Shown here piece by piece: positions 38,004-48,309 of a stretch of DNA of 64,000 bases. Where the stretch lies: NCBI RefSeq assembly GCF_013488205.1, contig NZ_CP040908.1, positions 1,527,876 to 1,591,875 on the forward strand, written 5' to 3'. Origin of the DNA: Empedobacter falsenii. Lineage in GTDB: Bacteria; Bacteroidota; Bacteroidia; Flavobacteriales; Weeksellaceae. Below the pieces are notes generated by a model, which was not told the DNA's origin, made no database searches, and saw nothing but the letters and a program-made list of their open reading frames with translations. The position numbers and the translations under genes are program-made. How positions within the stretch are numbered: the stretch's first letter is position 1; each line of letters begins with the position of its first letter.

Positions 38004-39461
38004 TTATTTTTTTAATTGGTAACGATAGATTTCATCATCAATTACAGCGAAAACAGAGTTTTGGTATATTTTAAAATCCCTAAGTTGTTGTTTAGGTTTA
38101 TGATAGAGGTAAAAACTGTGGAGATAATGGTTGTTTACGAGATCATATACATCTATGATGCTTGCACTTTGGTGTTCTTCTTCAAAATTTCCCAGTCGTT
38201 TGCTGTGGATGTAGAGATAATCACCATAGGTAGCTATCGTTTCATTCACTCGAATTGTCTTTGGACCTAATCGATAGTTTTGGTCTTTTTTATAAAAAGC
38301 AACATCAAGTTCTGGTTCATTTAAAGAATCGATGCTTTTCATAACATTTTTTTCATTCATCATAGAATCAAGGATGATAATTTCATTTTTATAATAATAG
38401 ACATATAAAAAAATCTGATGTTGTTCATTCCAAATGAGTAATCCATCCAAATCAAATGCTCCATTTTGTTGGCTTTTTAGAGTTGTATCGTTTATTTTTA
38501 GTTGAAATCCATCCACTGTTTTATACAATATAGCGAGTGCTGTTTGTTTAGTTTTTTGACTTGTTACAGAAAGACCAAAATGATCATCTTTTCCAGGAAC
38601 ATATTGATTGTAATAAGCATTATCAATAGTTTCAAGAGAAGTCGTGTAATCATATAATATTCCTTTTTCTATAATTCCTACTGTTCCATCCCCTAAGTAG
38701 AAATAAGGGGAGTTAACGTATGTTATTATTCGTTTATAAGGGAGTAGCTCATTTTTTATTTTGATCCGATTATTAGTCACATTTTGTGTATGATAATCAT
38801 AAGTTCTAAGAAATAAAGGAGCATTAGGATGAGCTAAATAAGCATAGCAACTATCAATACCTGCTATATAATATCCTGTGGATTCTAGATTGAGTGTAGT
38901 TAGTTTTTCTGCAAAATGCGGAATGTATTTACGTGTAAAAGCATTATTATATTGAGATTTTTTTTCAGATAAACCGTATATAATGGTTACACTAACAACT
39001 CCGATTATTGTAAGAGTAGTTTGTTCAATTATATAGCCTCTCCATGTTTGAGAGGATTTTGCTATTCTAATGCCAATTAGAGCCAAACATACAAATACGA
39101 TATTAAAAATCAAATGTTCCGTCCATCCCATCTTTTCTAAAACTCCACCACAAGAACAAGGAGTAAACGCCGTGAAATGTAGAATAATGACAATATAAGT
39201 AGTGAACATCACCATTAATAAAAGTGAAATCTGCAAGGCTAATTTTCTAGTTCGCTCAAACATCAAGAAAACTGCTGTTACAAGTTCTATAGCAATAATT
39301 CCATACGATATAGGAATCGCATAACTTGCTAATAAGGGCGATTGTCCTAACTGAGTTTGAAAAGTTTCAAAATCCATCAGTTTACTCACCGCTGCATAAA
39401 TAAACAAAACAATAAATAGGTAGCAAATGAGCGTTTGTATAAACGGTGCAATTTTTCTCAT
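38004..39461 (-). CDS. MauE/DoxX-type redox membrane protein with large C-terminal domain
   Basis: 485 residues. Residues 1-160 form a MauE/DoxX-like four-helix membrane domain with the conserved FTPCSCGGVLEKMGWTEHLI motif (Cys102 and Cys104) and ASYAIPISYGIIAIELVTAV. The last 320 residues are a beta-rich, propeller-like outer domain with no recognised catalytic motif. MauE-type proteins assist disulfide formation in exported partners. It sits between the DUF6520 gene and a lipoprotein gene, all on the minus strand. Confidence 0.8.
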   Translation of the reverse strand: MRKIAPFIQTLICYLFIVLFIYAAVSKLMDFETFQTQLGQSPLLASYAIPISYGIIAIELVTAVFLMFERTRKLALQISLLLMVMFTTYIVIILHFTAFTPCSCGGVLEKMGWTEHLIFNIVFVCLALIGIRIAKSSQTWRGYIIEQTTLTIIGVVSVTIIYGLSEKKSQYNNAFTRKYIPHFAEKLTTLNLESTGYYIAGIDSCYAYLAHPNAPLFLRTYDYHTQNVTNNRIKIKNELLPYKRIITYVNSPYFYLGDGTVGIIEKGILYDYTTSLETIDNAYYNQYVPGKDDHFGLSVTSQKTKQTALAILYKTVDGFQLKINDTTLKSQQNGAFDLDGLLIWNEQHQIFLYVYYYKNEIIILDSMMNEKNVMKSIDSLNEPELDVAFYKKDQNYRLGPKTIRVNETIATYGDYLYIHSKRLGNFEEEHQSASIIDVYDLVNNHYLHSFYLYHKPKQQLRDFKIYQNSVFAVIDDEIYRYQLKK

Positions 39462-39507
39462 CTTTTAGTATTTTAATTCATAAAAAATAACTTCCTAACA
39501 TCTAACA

Positions 39508-39720
39508 TCAGTTTCCGTTTTCATCTTCATCAATAGTTCTCATATAGGGATCTTTATCACGAGGCGGGTCGTTTTTAGAAGGAATGCTATCCTTAATATT
39601 ATCTTTCAAAGAAGAAGTAATACGTTCTGAATGAATTGGGGTGTCAATTAGAATATTTTCATCTTCTATACAGCTATTGAATACAAAACACACAAGTACA
39701 ATTAAATAAAAAGATTTCAT
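39508..39720 (-). CDS. Small lipoprotein
   Basis: A 70-residue lipoprotein with signal MKSFYLIVLVCFVFNSC (acylated Cys17), then a short charged tail rich in Asp, Pro and Lys. There is no domain. It is the first gene of the minus-strand trio with MauE and DUF6520. Confidence 0.7.
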   Translation of the reverse strand: MKSFYLIVLVCFVFNSCIEDENILIDTPIHSERITSSLKDNIKDSIPSKNDPPRDKDPYMRTIDEDENGN

Positions 39721-39879
39721 AGTTTCTCATTTTTAAAGTTTGTATCGAAATTAGGTTTAGCGTAAAAAATAGGAGGTATGTCAATGCGTCAAAAACATAA
39801 AAAGCCTGTCTAATTTATAAATTCATACACTCCAAATGTTAAATGATTTGCGGTTAAAAAATGAATTTGAATATTGAAA

Positions 39880-40050
39880 AAGGATGTTGAGACTGGCATT
39901 AAAACTCTCACGTTAAGAAAATATTTGAATGTAACGTTAAAAAGGTTTTAGCCCGTAGGTTTTTTAAAATCTTTAGTGGAATGAGAACATTTTTAGTAGA
40001 GAGGTTTACAGCCTTGACTTTTTGGTTACTCTTTAGTCAAGTAAAAAGTG
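39880..40050 (-). repeat. Dispersed repeat X, inverted copy 3
   Basis: Reverse complement of the 16.1-kb unit (AAAACTCTCACGTTAAGAAA ... CCGTAGGTTTTTTAAAATCT). The 39721-40794 gap is filled by X and Y copies and has no credible gene. A short open frame at 40454-40648 is an accident of repeat X. Confidence 0.8.
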
Positions 40051-40069
40051 ACATTAATGAAAAGGAATA

Positions 40070-40330
40070 CCTGAGCCACACCGTGGCTCCTCCTCTTAAT
40101 TTCAAATGTTTTTGTGTCAAGACTTCCCCAAAGGGCATATGAATTCATTTAAAAACAATAATAACTCATGAATAAAAATGAACATATAATTATTAATCAA
40201 CTTGTAACAATTTTACCTAAGCTCCACAGGAGCTTCTCCTCTTAATCTCAAATTTTTAATTTCAAATGTTTTTGTGTCAAGACTTCCCCAAAGGGTACAT
40301 GAATTCATTTAAAATAGAATTAACAAAAAC
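40070..40330 (-). repeat. Dispersed repeat Y, two copies
   Basis: Two successive Y units, each with a palindrome (GAGCCACACCGTGGCTC, then AAGCTCCACAGGAGCTT) followed by CTCCTCTTAAT and a CCCCAAAGGG-type tract. Confidence 0.7.
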
Positions 40331-40389
40331 ATGAATAAAAATGAAAATAAGATTCTTCGACAAGTCCAGAATGACAAAATCTGTTGTTA

Positions 40390-40640
40390 AAAGTGGATTT
40401 GAGTATTGGAAAAAGGATGGAGAAACCGGCATTAAAACTCTCACGTTAAGAAAATGGTTGAATGTAACGTTAAAAAGTTTTTAGCCCGTAGGGTTTGTAA
40501 AAAGTTTAGTGGAGTGAAATCATTTTTAGTAGAGAGGTTTACGGCCTTGACTTTTTGGTTACTTTTTAGTCAAGTAAAAAGTGACATTAATGAAAAGGAA
40601 TACCTGAGCCACACCGTGGCTCCTCCTCTTAATCTCAAAT
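40390..40640 (-). repeat. Dispersed repeat X, inverted copy 4
   Basis: Second inverted copy of unit X, ending in ACTTTTTAGTCAAGTAAAAA and a partial Y unit with GAGCCACACCGTGGCTC. Confidence 0.8.
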
Positions 40641-40794
40641 GTTGTTAAAAGTGAATTTTTTTTATTTCGTTATGTTAATGTTTTTCAATTATCATAAAAA
40701 AAACTTAATTAATAAAACATGAATATAAGAAAAAACTATTAAATTAATTTAGAATAAATTAAAATAATGAAATAGCTTTGTCAAAATTTTCAAA

Positions 40795-42978
40795 ATGAAA
40801 AAAGTAACAATAGTACTTTCATTATTATATGCGTGCATTACTTCTGCACAAGAAAAAGATTCAATACAGACAAATACATTAGGCGAAGTAATTATCAATA
40901 CTTTTATAAAAAAAGATACCGATACTTCAAATAAAATGCCGTTGAAGTTTATCGAGAATCCTCAAGTTTTTTCGAGTATTGATAAATCAGTTTTAGATCA
41001 TCAAGTTATTTTTACAGTAGACGATGCTTATCGTAATGTAACTGGTTTACAAAAAATGTGGAATTCTACCGGTCGATCTGGAGATGGAGGAGCTTATGTT
41101 ACTTTAAGAGGTTTTGTTTCCAACAACTCTTTACGTAACGGTTTGGTAGCCCCTGTTTCTACTACAATAGATGCTGTAAACTTAGAAAGATTAGAAGTAT
41201 TGAAAGGTCCTTCTGCTACAATGTTTGGTAGTAATGTTACGTCTTATGGAGGTGTTGTAAATAGAATTACAAAAAAACCGCATGAAAATTTTGATGGATC
41301 AGTAAGTATTGCAGGTGGAAGTTATAATTACTACCGTGCATCTGCAGATATTAATGCTCCAGTTACGAATGATAATAAATTAATGTTTAGAGTCAATACA
41401 GCGTATACAAATTCTGGTACTTTTCAGAAAAAAAATAGTGGAAATGAATATTTTGCTTTTGCTCCATCATTACGTTACAAACCGAATGATCGATTAGATA
41501 TCAACGTTGATCTTGAAATGTACGAAAATAATGCAATGGCTGAGCAGATGTTTTTTTACTTAGCAGGTAATCCTTCTTTAGGGATTAATAATATGAAAGA
41601 TTTTGAAAGAGTTTTGGGATTAGATTACAAACAATCTTATGTTGGAGATGGTCTTAAAGCCAAATCAAAAGTCAGAAATTTATTTGGTCAAATAAATTAT
41701 AAAATTAACGATCATATTAAATCATCTACGAATATTAGTAATGCTTATTCTCAATCGAATGGATTTAGCCCATATTTTTATGTTGCTCCAGAAAGTACTT
41801 ATACTAAAAATCCATTAGATACAGAATTAGGCGTTATGCGTGCAGATCAATCAACAAGAGATAGTAAAAAAACAATTTTCCAATTACAACAAAATTTTAA
41901 TTTCGATTATACATTTGGTAAAATGAGAAATAGAACGGTTGTTGGTTTAGATTATATGCAAACCAAAAATAATCAAATGTTTATTTCTGGTGATTTTGAT
42001 TGGGTTCCGTTTAAAAATGGAAATTATTCAAACATGAATAATCATACTTTACAAGATTTTTATAATACTTCGAATTCGGTTGGTGAATATCCAATAATAG
42101 GTGAATTAAATACGTATAGTGCTTATATATCAAATGTTTTTACACCAGTACAAGGATTAAATATTTTAGCTTCTATTCGTTACGAGAATAACGATTCTAA
42201 AAGAGGTAATTTATATAATAACCCAACAGAACCATATTCACAATCAGCTTGGTCTCCAAAGTTTGGATTTGTATATGAATTTGTTCCAACTAAATTCTCT
42301 GTTTTTGGTAATTACCAAAATAGTTTCAAAAGCAATGGATATTATGCCATAGATAAAGAAAATACTCAAGTTCTTTCTGATCCTGAAAAAGGAAATCAAT
42401 TTGAAGGAGGTTTTAAAATGAATATTTTTAATAATAAAATTAATGCGACCTTAAGTTATTATAATATCAATGTCAAAAATTCTTTATTATATACAGGAGA
42501 ATATACTGATACTTTTCAATCTGTTCAATCACAATCAGGAAAGGTAAAAAGTGAAGGGGTAGAATTAGAGCTTAATGCTTATCTAGTGAAAGGATTTTCG
42601 CTAGTAGGAGGTTTGGCTTATAATAATGCAAAAATTGAAGAAAATCCAACAGATACTTCTTTAGAAGGAACAAGACCTACAACTGCTGGTTCTGAGTGGT
42701 TAGCAAATTTTAATGCAAGTTATCAATTCTTAGATGGTAAAATAAAAGGATTAGGATTCGGAATTGGAGCAAACTATGCGAGCAAAAATCAAGTAAATAG
42801 CACCTTTTATTTACCAGAATATTTTATCGTAAATGCAAATGCTTTTTTCGATGCGAAGAAATTTAGAATAGGTGTAAAAGTAGATAATCTAACAAATGAA
42901 CATTATTGGATTGGTTATACAACAGCAAATCCACAACAGTTAGTAAATGTTTCGGGAAGTCTTACATATAAATTTTAA
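40795..42978 (+). CDS. TonB-dependent siderophore receptor
   Basis: A 727-residue outer-membrane receptor. A signal peptide (ending near SAQEKD) is followed by the plug domain with GYxxRG-like LRGFVSNNSLRNGLVA and VLKGPSATMFG, then a 22-strand-type barrel ending in the aromatic GSLTYKF. The substrate is likely an Fe(III)-siderophore, since a PepSY-type membrane reductase follows 6 bp later. No Fur-box call is made. Confidence 0.93.
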   Translation: MKKVTIVLSLLYACITSAQEKDSIQTNTLGEVIINTFIKKDTDTSNKMPLKFIENPQVFSSIDKSVLDHQVIFTVDDAYRNVTGLQKMWNSTGRSGDGGAYVTLRGFVSNNSLRNGLVAPVSTTIDAVNLERLEVLKGPSATMFGSNVTSYGGVVNRITKKPHENFDGSVSIAGGSYNYYRASADINAPVTNDNKLMFRVNTAYTNSGTFQKKNSGNEYFAFAPSLRYKPNDRLDINVDLEMYENNAMAEQMFFYLAGNPSLGINNMKDFERVLGLDYKQSYVGDGLKAKSKVRNLFGQINYKINDHIKSSTNISNAYSQSNGFSPYFYVAPESTYTKNPLDTELGVMRADQSTRDSKKTIFQLQQNFNFDYTFGKMRNRTVVGLDYMQTKNNQMFISGDFDWVPFKNGNYSNMNNHTLQDFYNTSNSVGEYPIIGELNTYSAYISNVFTPVQGLNILASIRYENNDSKRGNLYNNPTEPYSQSAWSPKFGFVYEFVPTKFSVFGNYQNSFKSNGYYAIDKENTQVLSDPEKGNQFEGGFKMNIFNNKINATLSYYNINVKNSLLYTGEYTDTFQSVQSQSGKVKSEGVELELNAYLVKGFSLVGGLAYNNAKIEENPTDTSLEGTRPTTAGSEWLANFNASYQFLDGKIKGLGFGIGANYASKNQVNSTFYLPEYFIVNANAFFDAKKFRIGVKVDNLTNEHYWIGYTTANPQQLVNVSGSLTYKF

Positions 42979-42984
42979 TCAAAA

Positions 42985-44190
42985 ATGGCTTCCAAGCAAA
43001 AATCATCAAAAAAAGTAGGAAAACTGAAAAAAATATTTGGTAAACTACATCTCTGGTTTGGGTTAATTATTGGATTAATAATTTTTGTTGTTTCAGTAAC
43101 TGGGGCGTTATATGTTTTCAAAGATGAATTTGAAAATATTGCGCGTAAGGATGTTATCTATCATCAAGAAAAAGATGTAGAGAATAAGAAAGTTATCCCA
43201 ATTCGTCAACTTGAAAAATTAGTTGACGAACAAACCCAAGAAAAATATCCTATTCATTGGGTAAATATACCAATGGATAAAAACATGTCTTATATGTTCT
43301 ATTGGTATGAACATGATGTAAATGCTTGGAATTATTTTGATGAATTTCCTATTTATAAACAAGCTTATGTAAATCCTTATACAGGTAAAGTTTTAAGAGT
43401 TTATGATGAAAAAAATGGCTTTTTTAATATCGTAAAAATGATACATTGGAGTTTCTTATTAAAACAGAGCTGGGGAAGCTATGTGGTAGGAATTCCTGTT
43501 ATTATCTTTATTTTTATGTTAATTAGCGGTATTGTATTATGGTGGCCAAAAAATAAAGCTGCTAAAAAACAACGCTTCTGGTTCAGATGGAAAAACATAA
43601 ATAATTGGAAACGTAAAAATTATGATCTTCATAATATCTTAGGTTTTTATTCTTCAATTTTCGCTTTAATATTTTCTATTACTGGATTATTTTATGCTTT
43701 TTTCTTTATTCAAGCTGCTATTTATGTGATATTTTCGGGAGGCAATACAACTTATCCAGATTTTTCTCATATAAAAACAACTGCGCCAATTGAATTAAGA
43801 CAAGAATCTACACTCGATAAGATTATTGAAACTGTAAAAACCAACTATCCTAACTCGTATGGTTTCTCTATTGATTTAGGACATGAACATATGGACGATC
43901 ATGAACATCCAAATTTTGAAGTTTATGTTGCACATAAAAAACAAGTTTATTATAGCAGCAGTAGTTTAATTTTTGATGAAAATTCAGGAGAATTGCTACA
44001 TATACATGATCCAAAAGATAAGAACTTTGGAGAGAAAGTTGTTGGAGCAAATTATGATATTCATGTTGGATCTATTTTAGGATTGCCTACAAAAATATTG
44101 GCTTTTGTTGTAAGCTTAATTTCTGCTTCTCTACCAGTAACAGGTTTTATGATATGGTGGGGAAGAAGGAAAAAAAAGAAGAAAAGTTAA
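42985..44190 (+). CDS. PepSY-associated TM protein, siderophore-reductase-like
   Basis: A 401-residue inner-membrane protein with four main transmembrane segments (about residues 20-45, 165-190, 220-250 and 365-390). IHWSFLLKQSWG, DLHNILGFYSSIFALIFSIT and DIHVGSILGLPTKILAFVVS are PepSY_TM signatures with conserved His. Members such as FpvG and PiuB reduce iron in siderophores in the periplasm. The gene is 6 bp after the receptor, so the pair forms one unit. Confidence 0.9.
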   Translation: MASKQKSSKKVGKLKKIFGKLHLWFGLIIGLIIFVVSVTGALYVFKDEFENIARKDVIYHQEKDVENKKVIPIRQLEKLVDEQTQEKYPIHWVNIPMDKNMSYMFYWYEHDVNAWNYFDEFPIYKQAYVNPYTGKVLRVYDEKNGFFNIVKMIHWSFLLKQSWGSYVVGIPVIIFIFMLISGIVLWWPKNKAAKKQRFWFRWKNINNWKRKNYDLHNILGFYSSIFALIFSITGLFYAFFFIQAAIYVIFSGGNTTYPDFSHIKTTAPIELRQESTLDKIIETVKTNYPNSYGFSIDLGHEHMDDHEHPNFEVYVAHKKQVYYSSSSLIFDENSGELLHIHDPKDKNFGEKVVGANYDIHVGSILGLPTKILAFVVSLISASLPVTGFMIWWGRRKKKKKS

Positions 44191-44222
44191 GTTGTTTTTA
44201 AATAAACTTTAAGATGTCAAAG

Positions 44223-44264
44223 GACCTCTAATTCATTTTTTATGTGAATTTGAGGTCTTTTTTT
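44223..44264 (+). terminator. Terminator of the receptor-PepSY operon
   Basis: GACCTCTAATTCA / TGAATTTGAGGTC (13 bp with one internal mismatch) and then TTTTTTT. Confidence 0.85.
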
Positions 44265-44454
44265 ATCAAAAGAGAATACTCATTTAGATAAATGGTTAAT
44301 CAACTAACTTAAAATTCTACAGAAAATAAATGAAATTGCAAAACATTGTATTGAAGACTTAGACGATAATAAGGAATAACAAAAACCAGTTGTCATTCCG
44401 AAGTAGTGAGAACGGATGAGGCATCCTTTTTTGTTTCGTTTTTTTGGATGAGCT

Positions 44455-45010
44455 TCCCCGTAGGGCATATGAATACCGATAATTAAAATAGATAAGCTAT
44501 GAATAATAAAATGAAAATAAAGAAAAGGAATACCTGAGCCACACCGTGGCTCCTCCTCTTAATCTCAAATGTTATTGAAAATGAATTAAAACTCCGACGA
44601 TTTAGAATCGAAATGTAATTCAACTCTAAATTATTGGAATAAAAAAAGTTGGAGTGTTTGAGCGAAGCGAGTTGCCAACTTTATGAAAATAATTTAGTTA
44701 GTTGAATCATTGAGAGACTACTGTCGGCATCTTTTTTTGTTTCGTTTTTTTGGATGCGCAAAAAAATGAAAGAATAATAATGATTTAAATAGGGTTTTTA
44801 AAATCTTTAGAGAAATGAAAATATTTTTAGTAGAGAGGTTTACAGCCTTGACTTGCTTGTGCTGAGCCTGCCGAAGTATTGGTTACTTTTTAGTCTGTTC
44901 CCCGAAGGGCATATGAATACTGATAATTAAAATTTAAAATTAATGAATAAAAAAAGAACAATAAGAAAAGGAATACCTAAGCCATACTATGGGACCTCCT
45001 TCTAATTTCA
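44455..45010 (-). repeat. Fragments of dispersed repeats X and Y
   Basis: Y-like pieces at about 44455-44580 (CCCCGTAGGGCATATGAAT, GAGCCACACCGTGGCTC), an X fragment at about 44790-44890, and another Y piece to 45010. The 44265-45017 stretch holds no gene. Confidence 0.65.
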
Positions 45011-45017
45011 AATATTT

Positions 45018-45488
45018 TTAATAATCTTGTTCTACGATTTCTTTGGCTAATTCAATTTTAATTCCTTTGTATTTCACGTATTTATTACATAATGTTTTAG
45101 GACAGGGGAATTGGTCTAATTCCAATTCAGTTTTAATTTAATTAGGAATGGTTTTATCATGAAATAGAAAACAATTACCCTTGTAGAAAAGAAAAATGAT
45201 AAATTTAATATTGCTGCATATTCTAAACCTTGTTGCATTCCTGCACCCACACTATGATTATTTTCTTTAATTTCAATAATTCCGATTGGAATATTCGGTT
45301 TATAGTATAAAATATAGTCTGCACGTTTATTTACCACGAGCAGTAAGATTTCCACAAATATGAATGCGTGCATCTGTAAAAGTCTTTTGTTCAAAATATG
45401 GATGCATTCTATCCCATCCAGCATTTTCTTTCGCAGGAGTAATTAATTTAGTACTGATATCTTTTTCAGAAAATTGACGTTTATCCAT
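45018..45488 (-). pseudogene. hsdR-like (type I restriction) remnant
   Basis: On the minus strand a start at 45488 gives MDKRQFSEKDISTKLITPAK up to a TAA at 45327-45329. Another frame then continues KRADYILYYKPNIPIGIIEI and KENNHSVGAGMQQGLEYAAI, and a further frame ends KIELAKEIVEQDY at 45018. This is the N-terminal nuclease domain of type I R subunits (Asp ... Glu-x-Lys). Two frameshifts and loss of the helicase part make it dead. The 45489-45989 gap holds no gene; near 45849-45888 there are CACCGAACGAA repeats. Confidence 0.8.
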
Positions 45489-45989
45489 AGTAAAAGTTTA
45501 GGAAATAAATAAACAAAATCAAATAACGAATAATATCAAAATAATAGATAAATATTTACGGAAACCATAATTGTATTAATTCATCAAAATTATGTGTCAT
45601 ATACGACAAAGTAGGACATTTAGAGATATTATTGTACCATAATATCAAAGAATAAGATAGAGTAGAAGTAGTAAATAAGATCTAAGCTTAGGTAATGGAT
45701 GTTAATGAGATATAGATCAAGTACAATAACAGTAATTTTAATGAAATAGTTAAGGATTTTGAAACTGAATAATTTTCATCAATAAATCGAATGTCGAAGA
45801 AAAAAATCTAGAAAATAATGTAATGTACCGAAAATCCTTTAAAACAGTTAACACCGAACGAACACCGAACGAAGTACGGACAAACACCAAACAAACCTAA
45901 CAGAAAATTTTTCGGTTAAGATAGAATTAAAAACCTCAATTATCATTCGATAATTGAGGTTAGGAGTTATATTACAAAGTCTTAATAGA

Positions 45990-47165
45990 TTAGTCTTGGT
46001 AAACTAAACCTTCGTAACAGATATTGTAAATTTCTTTTAACTCTTCTAAAGTTGGTACTCGTGGATTAAATCCTGTACAAGGATCAACTAAAGCATTATT
46101 AGCAATATAATCTAAGTTTTTATCCCAATCTTCTTTTGAAATACCAAATTCTTTAATCGATCCAATATTATTCACTTCGCTTCTTAACGTTTCAATAGCT
46201 TGTGCTAATTCTTCAGCCGTTGATTTTCCAATAACTTTTGCTAAATCAGGAAAACGATCTGAAACTTTTGCGTTATAACGAATAACATTAGGTAAAAAGA
46301 TGGCATTCGACATACCGTGAGGGATTCCGTATAATGCCCCAACTTGGTGAGATAATGAGTGAACAATTCCTAACCATGCATTATTAAATGCTAAACCTGC
46401 CATAAAAGATGCATCGTGCATGTTTTGACGAGCTTTGATGTTCGTAGGGTTATTCACCGCTTCTTTTAAGTTATCAAAAACAATTTCTAAACCTCCTTTC
46501 GCTAAAACATCAGCGTAGTTATTTTCAATATTCGATACATAAGCTTCTACACAATGTGTTAAAGCGTCTAATCCTGTATTTGAAGTTATGTGAGCAGGCA
46601 TAGAAGCACAAATTTCTCCGTCTATAATGGCAACATCCGGTGTTAATTCGTAAGAAACGATAGGGTATTTCACACCTTTTTCACGATCTGTAATTACGGC
46701 TAAACCAGTTGTTTCTGTTCCTGTTCCACTTGTAGAAGGAATCGCAATAAATTTTGCTTTTTTTCTTAACGTAGGTACAGTAAATGGTGTTGTCATGGCA
46801 TCAAAATCAGCATCAGGATGTTCGTAGAAAACCCACATCATTTTTGCAGCATCAATTGCTGAACAACCACCTAAACCAACAATCCAATCTGGTTGAAATT
46901 CACGCATAGCTTCAGCACCTTTAAAACTTGTAGCTGAAGAAGGATCTTCTTCAACCCCATCAAATACAATAGTTTCTATACCAGCTTCATTTAAATATGC
47001 AATCGCCTTATCTAAAGTTCCACTTTTACGCATAGAACTTCCTCCAGTTACAATAAATGCTTTTTTACCTTTGATATTTTTTAATTCGTCTAAAGATCCA
47101 GCGCCATGAAATACTTCACCCGCAACAAATAATTTACTCATTTTATATTTTATTTTATTCGGCAA
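45990..47165 (-). CDS. Iron-containing alcohol dehydrogenase
   Basis: 391 residues, or 383 starting at Met9 (47141, MSKLFVAGEVFHGAGSL), the better start. It is a group III metal-dependent, NAD(P)-linked dehydrogenase. The nucleotide motif is GLGGCSAIDAAK. Metal ligands are in DALTHCVEAY and GIVHSLSHQVGALYGIPHG (Asp and three His in all). A SGTGTETT motif is also conserved. Butanol/ethanol dehydrogenases and YqhD-like aldehyde reductases share this plan. It follows an AraC-type gene on the same strand by 40 bp. Confidence 0.93.
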   Translation of the reverse strand: MPNKIKYKMSKLFVAGEVFHGAGSLDELKNIKGKKAFIVTGGSSMRKSGTLDKAIAYLNEAGIETIVFDGVEEDPSSATSFKGAEAMREFQPDWIVGLGGCSAIDAAKMMWVFYEHPDADFDAMTTPFTVPTLRKKAKFIAIPSTSGTGTETTGLAVITDREKGVKYPIVSYELTPDVAIIDGEICASMPAHITSNTGLDALTHCVEAYVSNIENNYADVLAKGGLEIVFDNLKEAVNNPTNIKARQNMHDASFMAGLAFNNAWLGIVHSLSHQVGALYGIPHGMSNAIFLPNVIRYNAKVSDRFPDLAKVIGKSTAEELAQAIETLRSEVNNIGSIKEFGISKEDWDKNLDYIANNALVDPCTGFNPRVPTLEELKEIYNICYEGLVYQD

Positions 47166-47205
47166 AGTTAGCGGCTAAAATGTCTTTACTATTATACAAA
47201 CAGGA

Positions 47206-48084
47206 CTACGTGTTATACATTTGAGCCAATTCTTGTTGTAATTGTGTAGGGGTTTCGTTCAATTTTGCTTTTACAAATTTATTCAAAGCAGCAGGTGAAT
47301 TAAAGCCTAAATCAAAAGCAATTTCTTTATGAGGACGATCTCCAAACATCAGCTGGCGTTTAATTTCCGTTAAGATGCGGTGATGAATGGCATCAATAGC
47401 CGTTTCTCCACAATGCTTTTTCGTAATGGTGTTTAATTTTTTAGGCGTGATGTGCAATTGATCCGCATAATACTGAACCGTACGTTGAGTTTTGTATCGC
47501 TCGTTCAAGAGTTTTTTAAAATGCACATATAATTGTTGATCGCTGCTATGAGATGTCGAAAGTAAGGCGTGTTGGCCATGTACAGATTCAATCAGCGATA
47601 ATAAAAACGTTTTAATAAAAAAACGTGCTTGTTCTTTCTTGATCAAACTAGGGTGGTGATAAATATCTTGTACAATTTTTACAGTGCGTAAGCCTTCTTT
47701 AAATGGTTCTTCTTCTAAAATTGTGCAATTCAATTGGGTGGATAAATTGACATTGTATACGCTAAGTTCATTCTTAAGAATATCCGAACAAAAAAGCACT
47801 TCATCAAAAAGTATAAGTTTTCCTTTTATTTGTTCAGATTGAACTTGTATTAAACTGGCCTGATGAGGGAAAATAACAGCTACTTTATGAGGACGAAGAA
47901 TATGTTTATTTTCTTCAACTTGTAAAGCCAGAATGCCTTCTTCAACCATCAAGACACAAAAGTGTGTATTTTGATGAGGTATGGTATAGGGGGCTAAAGT
48001 AGCGGATGTAAAATCGAATACACGAAAAGATAAATTTTCGTCTTCTCTTTTTTGATTAAAATCTTTTAGGTGATACTGCTTCAT
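47206..48084 (-). CDS. AraC-family transcriptional regulator
   Basis: 292 residues with an N-terminal cupin-like sensing domain (about 20-100, NTHFCVLMVEEGILALQVEE) and two C-terminal HTHs (about 190-285; RTVQYYADQLHITPKKLNTI and KEIAFDLGFNSPAALNKFVK). The GFNSPAALNKFVKAKLNETPTQ end is canonical. It probably controls the dehydrogenase downstream. Confidence 0.92.
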   Translation of the reverse strand: MKQYHLKDFNQKREDENLSFRVFDFTSATLAPYTIPHQNTHFCVLMVEEGILALQVEENKHILRPHKVAVIFPHQASLIQVQSEQIKGKLILFDEVLFCSDILKNELSVYNVNLSTQLNCTILEEEPFKEGLRTVKIVQDIYHHPSLIKKEQARFFIKTFLLSLIESVHGQHALLSTSHSSDQQLYVHFKKLLNERYKTQRTVQYYADQLHITPKKLNTITKKHCGETAIDAIHHRILTEIKRQLMFGDRPHKEIAFDLGFNSPAALNKFVKAKLNETPTQLQQELAQMYNT

Positions 48085-48309
48085 TTCGTTTTCTTCATTC
48101 GATTTCGTTACAAAATTAGAATAAAACTATAGGATATCGAATTAAATTTGTAAATTTTCAGCGAAAAGTGGATACGAATTTTGATAACGCAGCCAATGCT
48201 TCACATACTCAATAAAATAAGATATACTTATTGCGACGAGGGTTACCTGGTAAGCGGTGTAAGAAAAGCTTTCGAGAAACTTCTTTAATCAAAAAAATCT
48301 AAAAACTAA

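Noticed and set aside
40454..40648. 64-codon ORF with an FTALTFWLLFSQVKSD segment
   Set aside because: Entirely within repeats X and Y; similar frames arise in every copy, so it is a repeat artefact.
48190..48290. Short minus-strand open stretch upstream of the antiporter (EVSRKLFLHRLPGNPRRNKY)
   Set aside because: It looks protein-like but is about 30 codons with a stop, no start and no recognised family; too weak to call.
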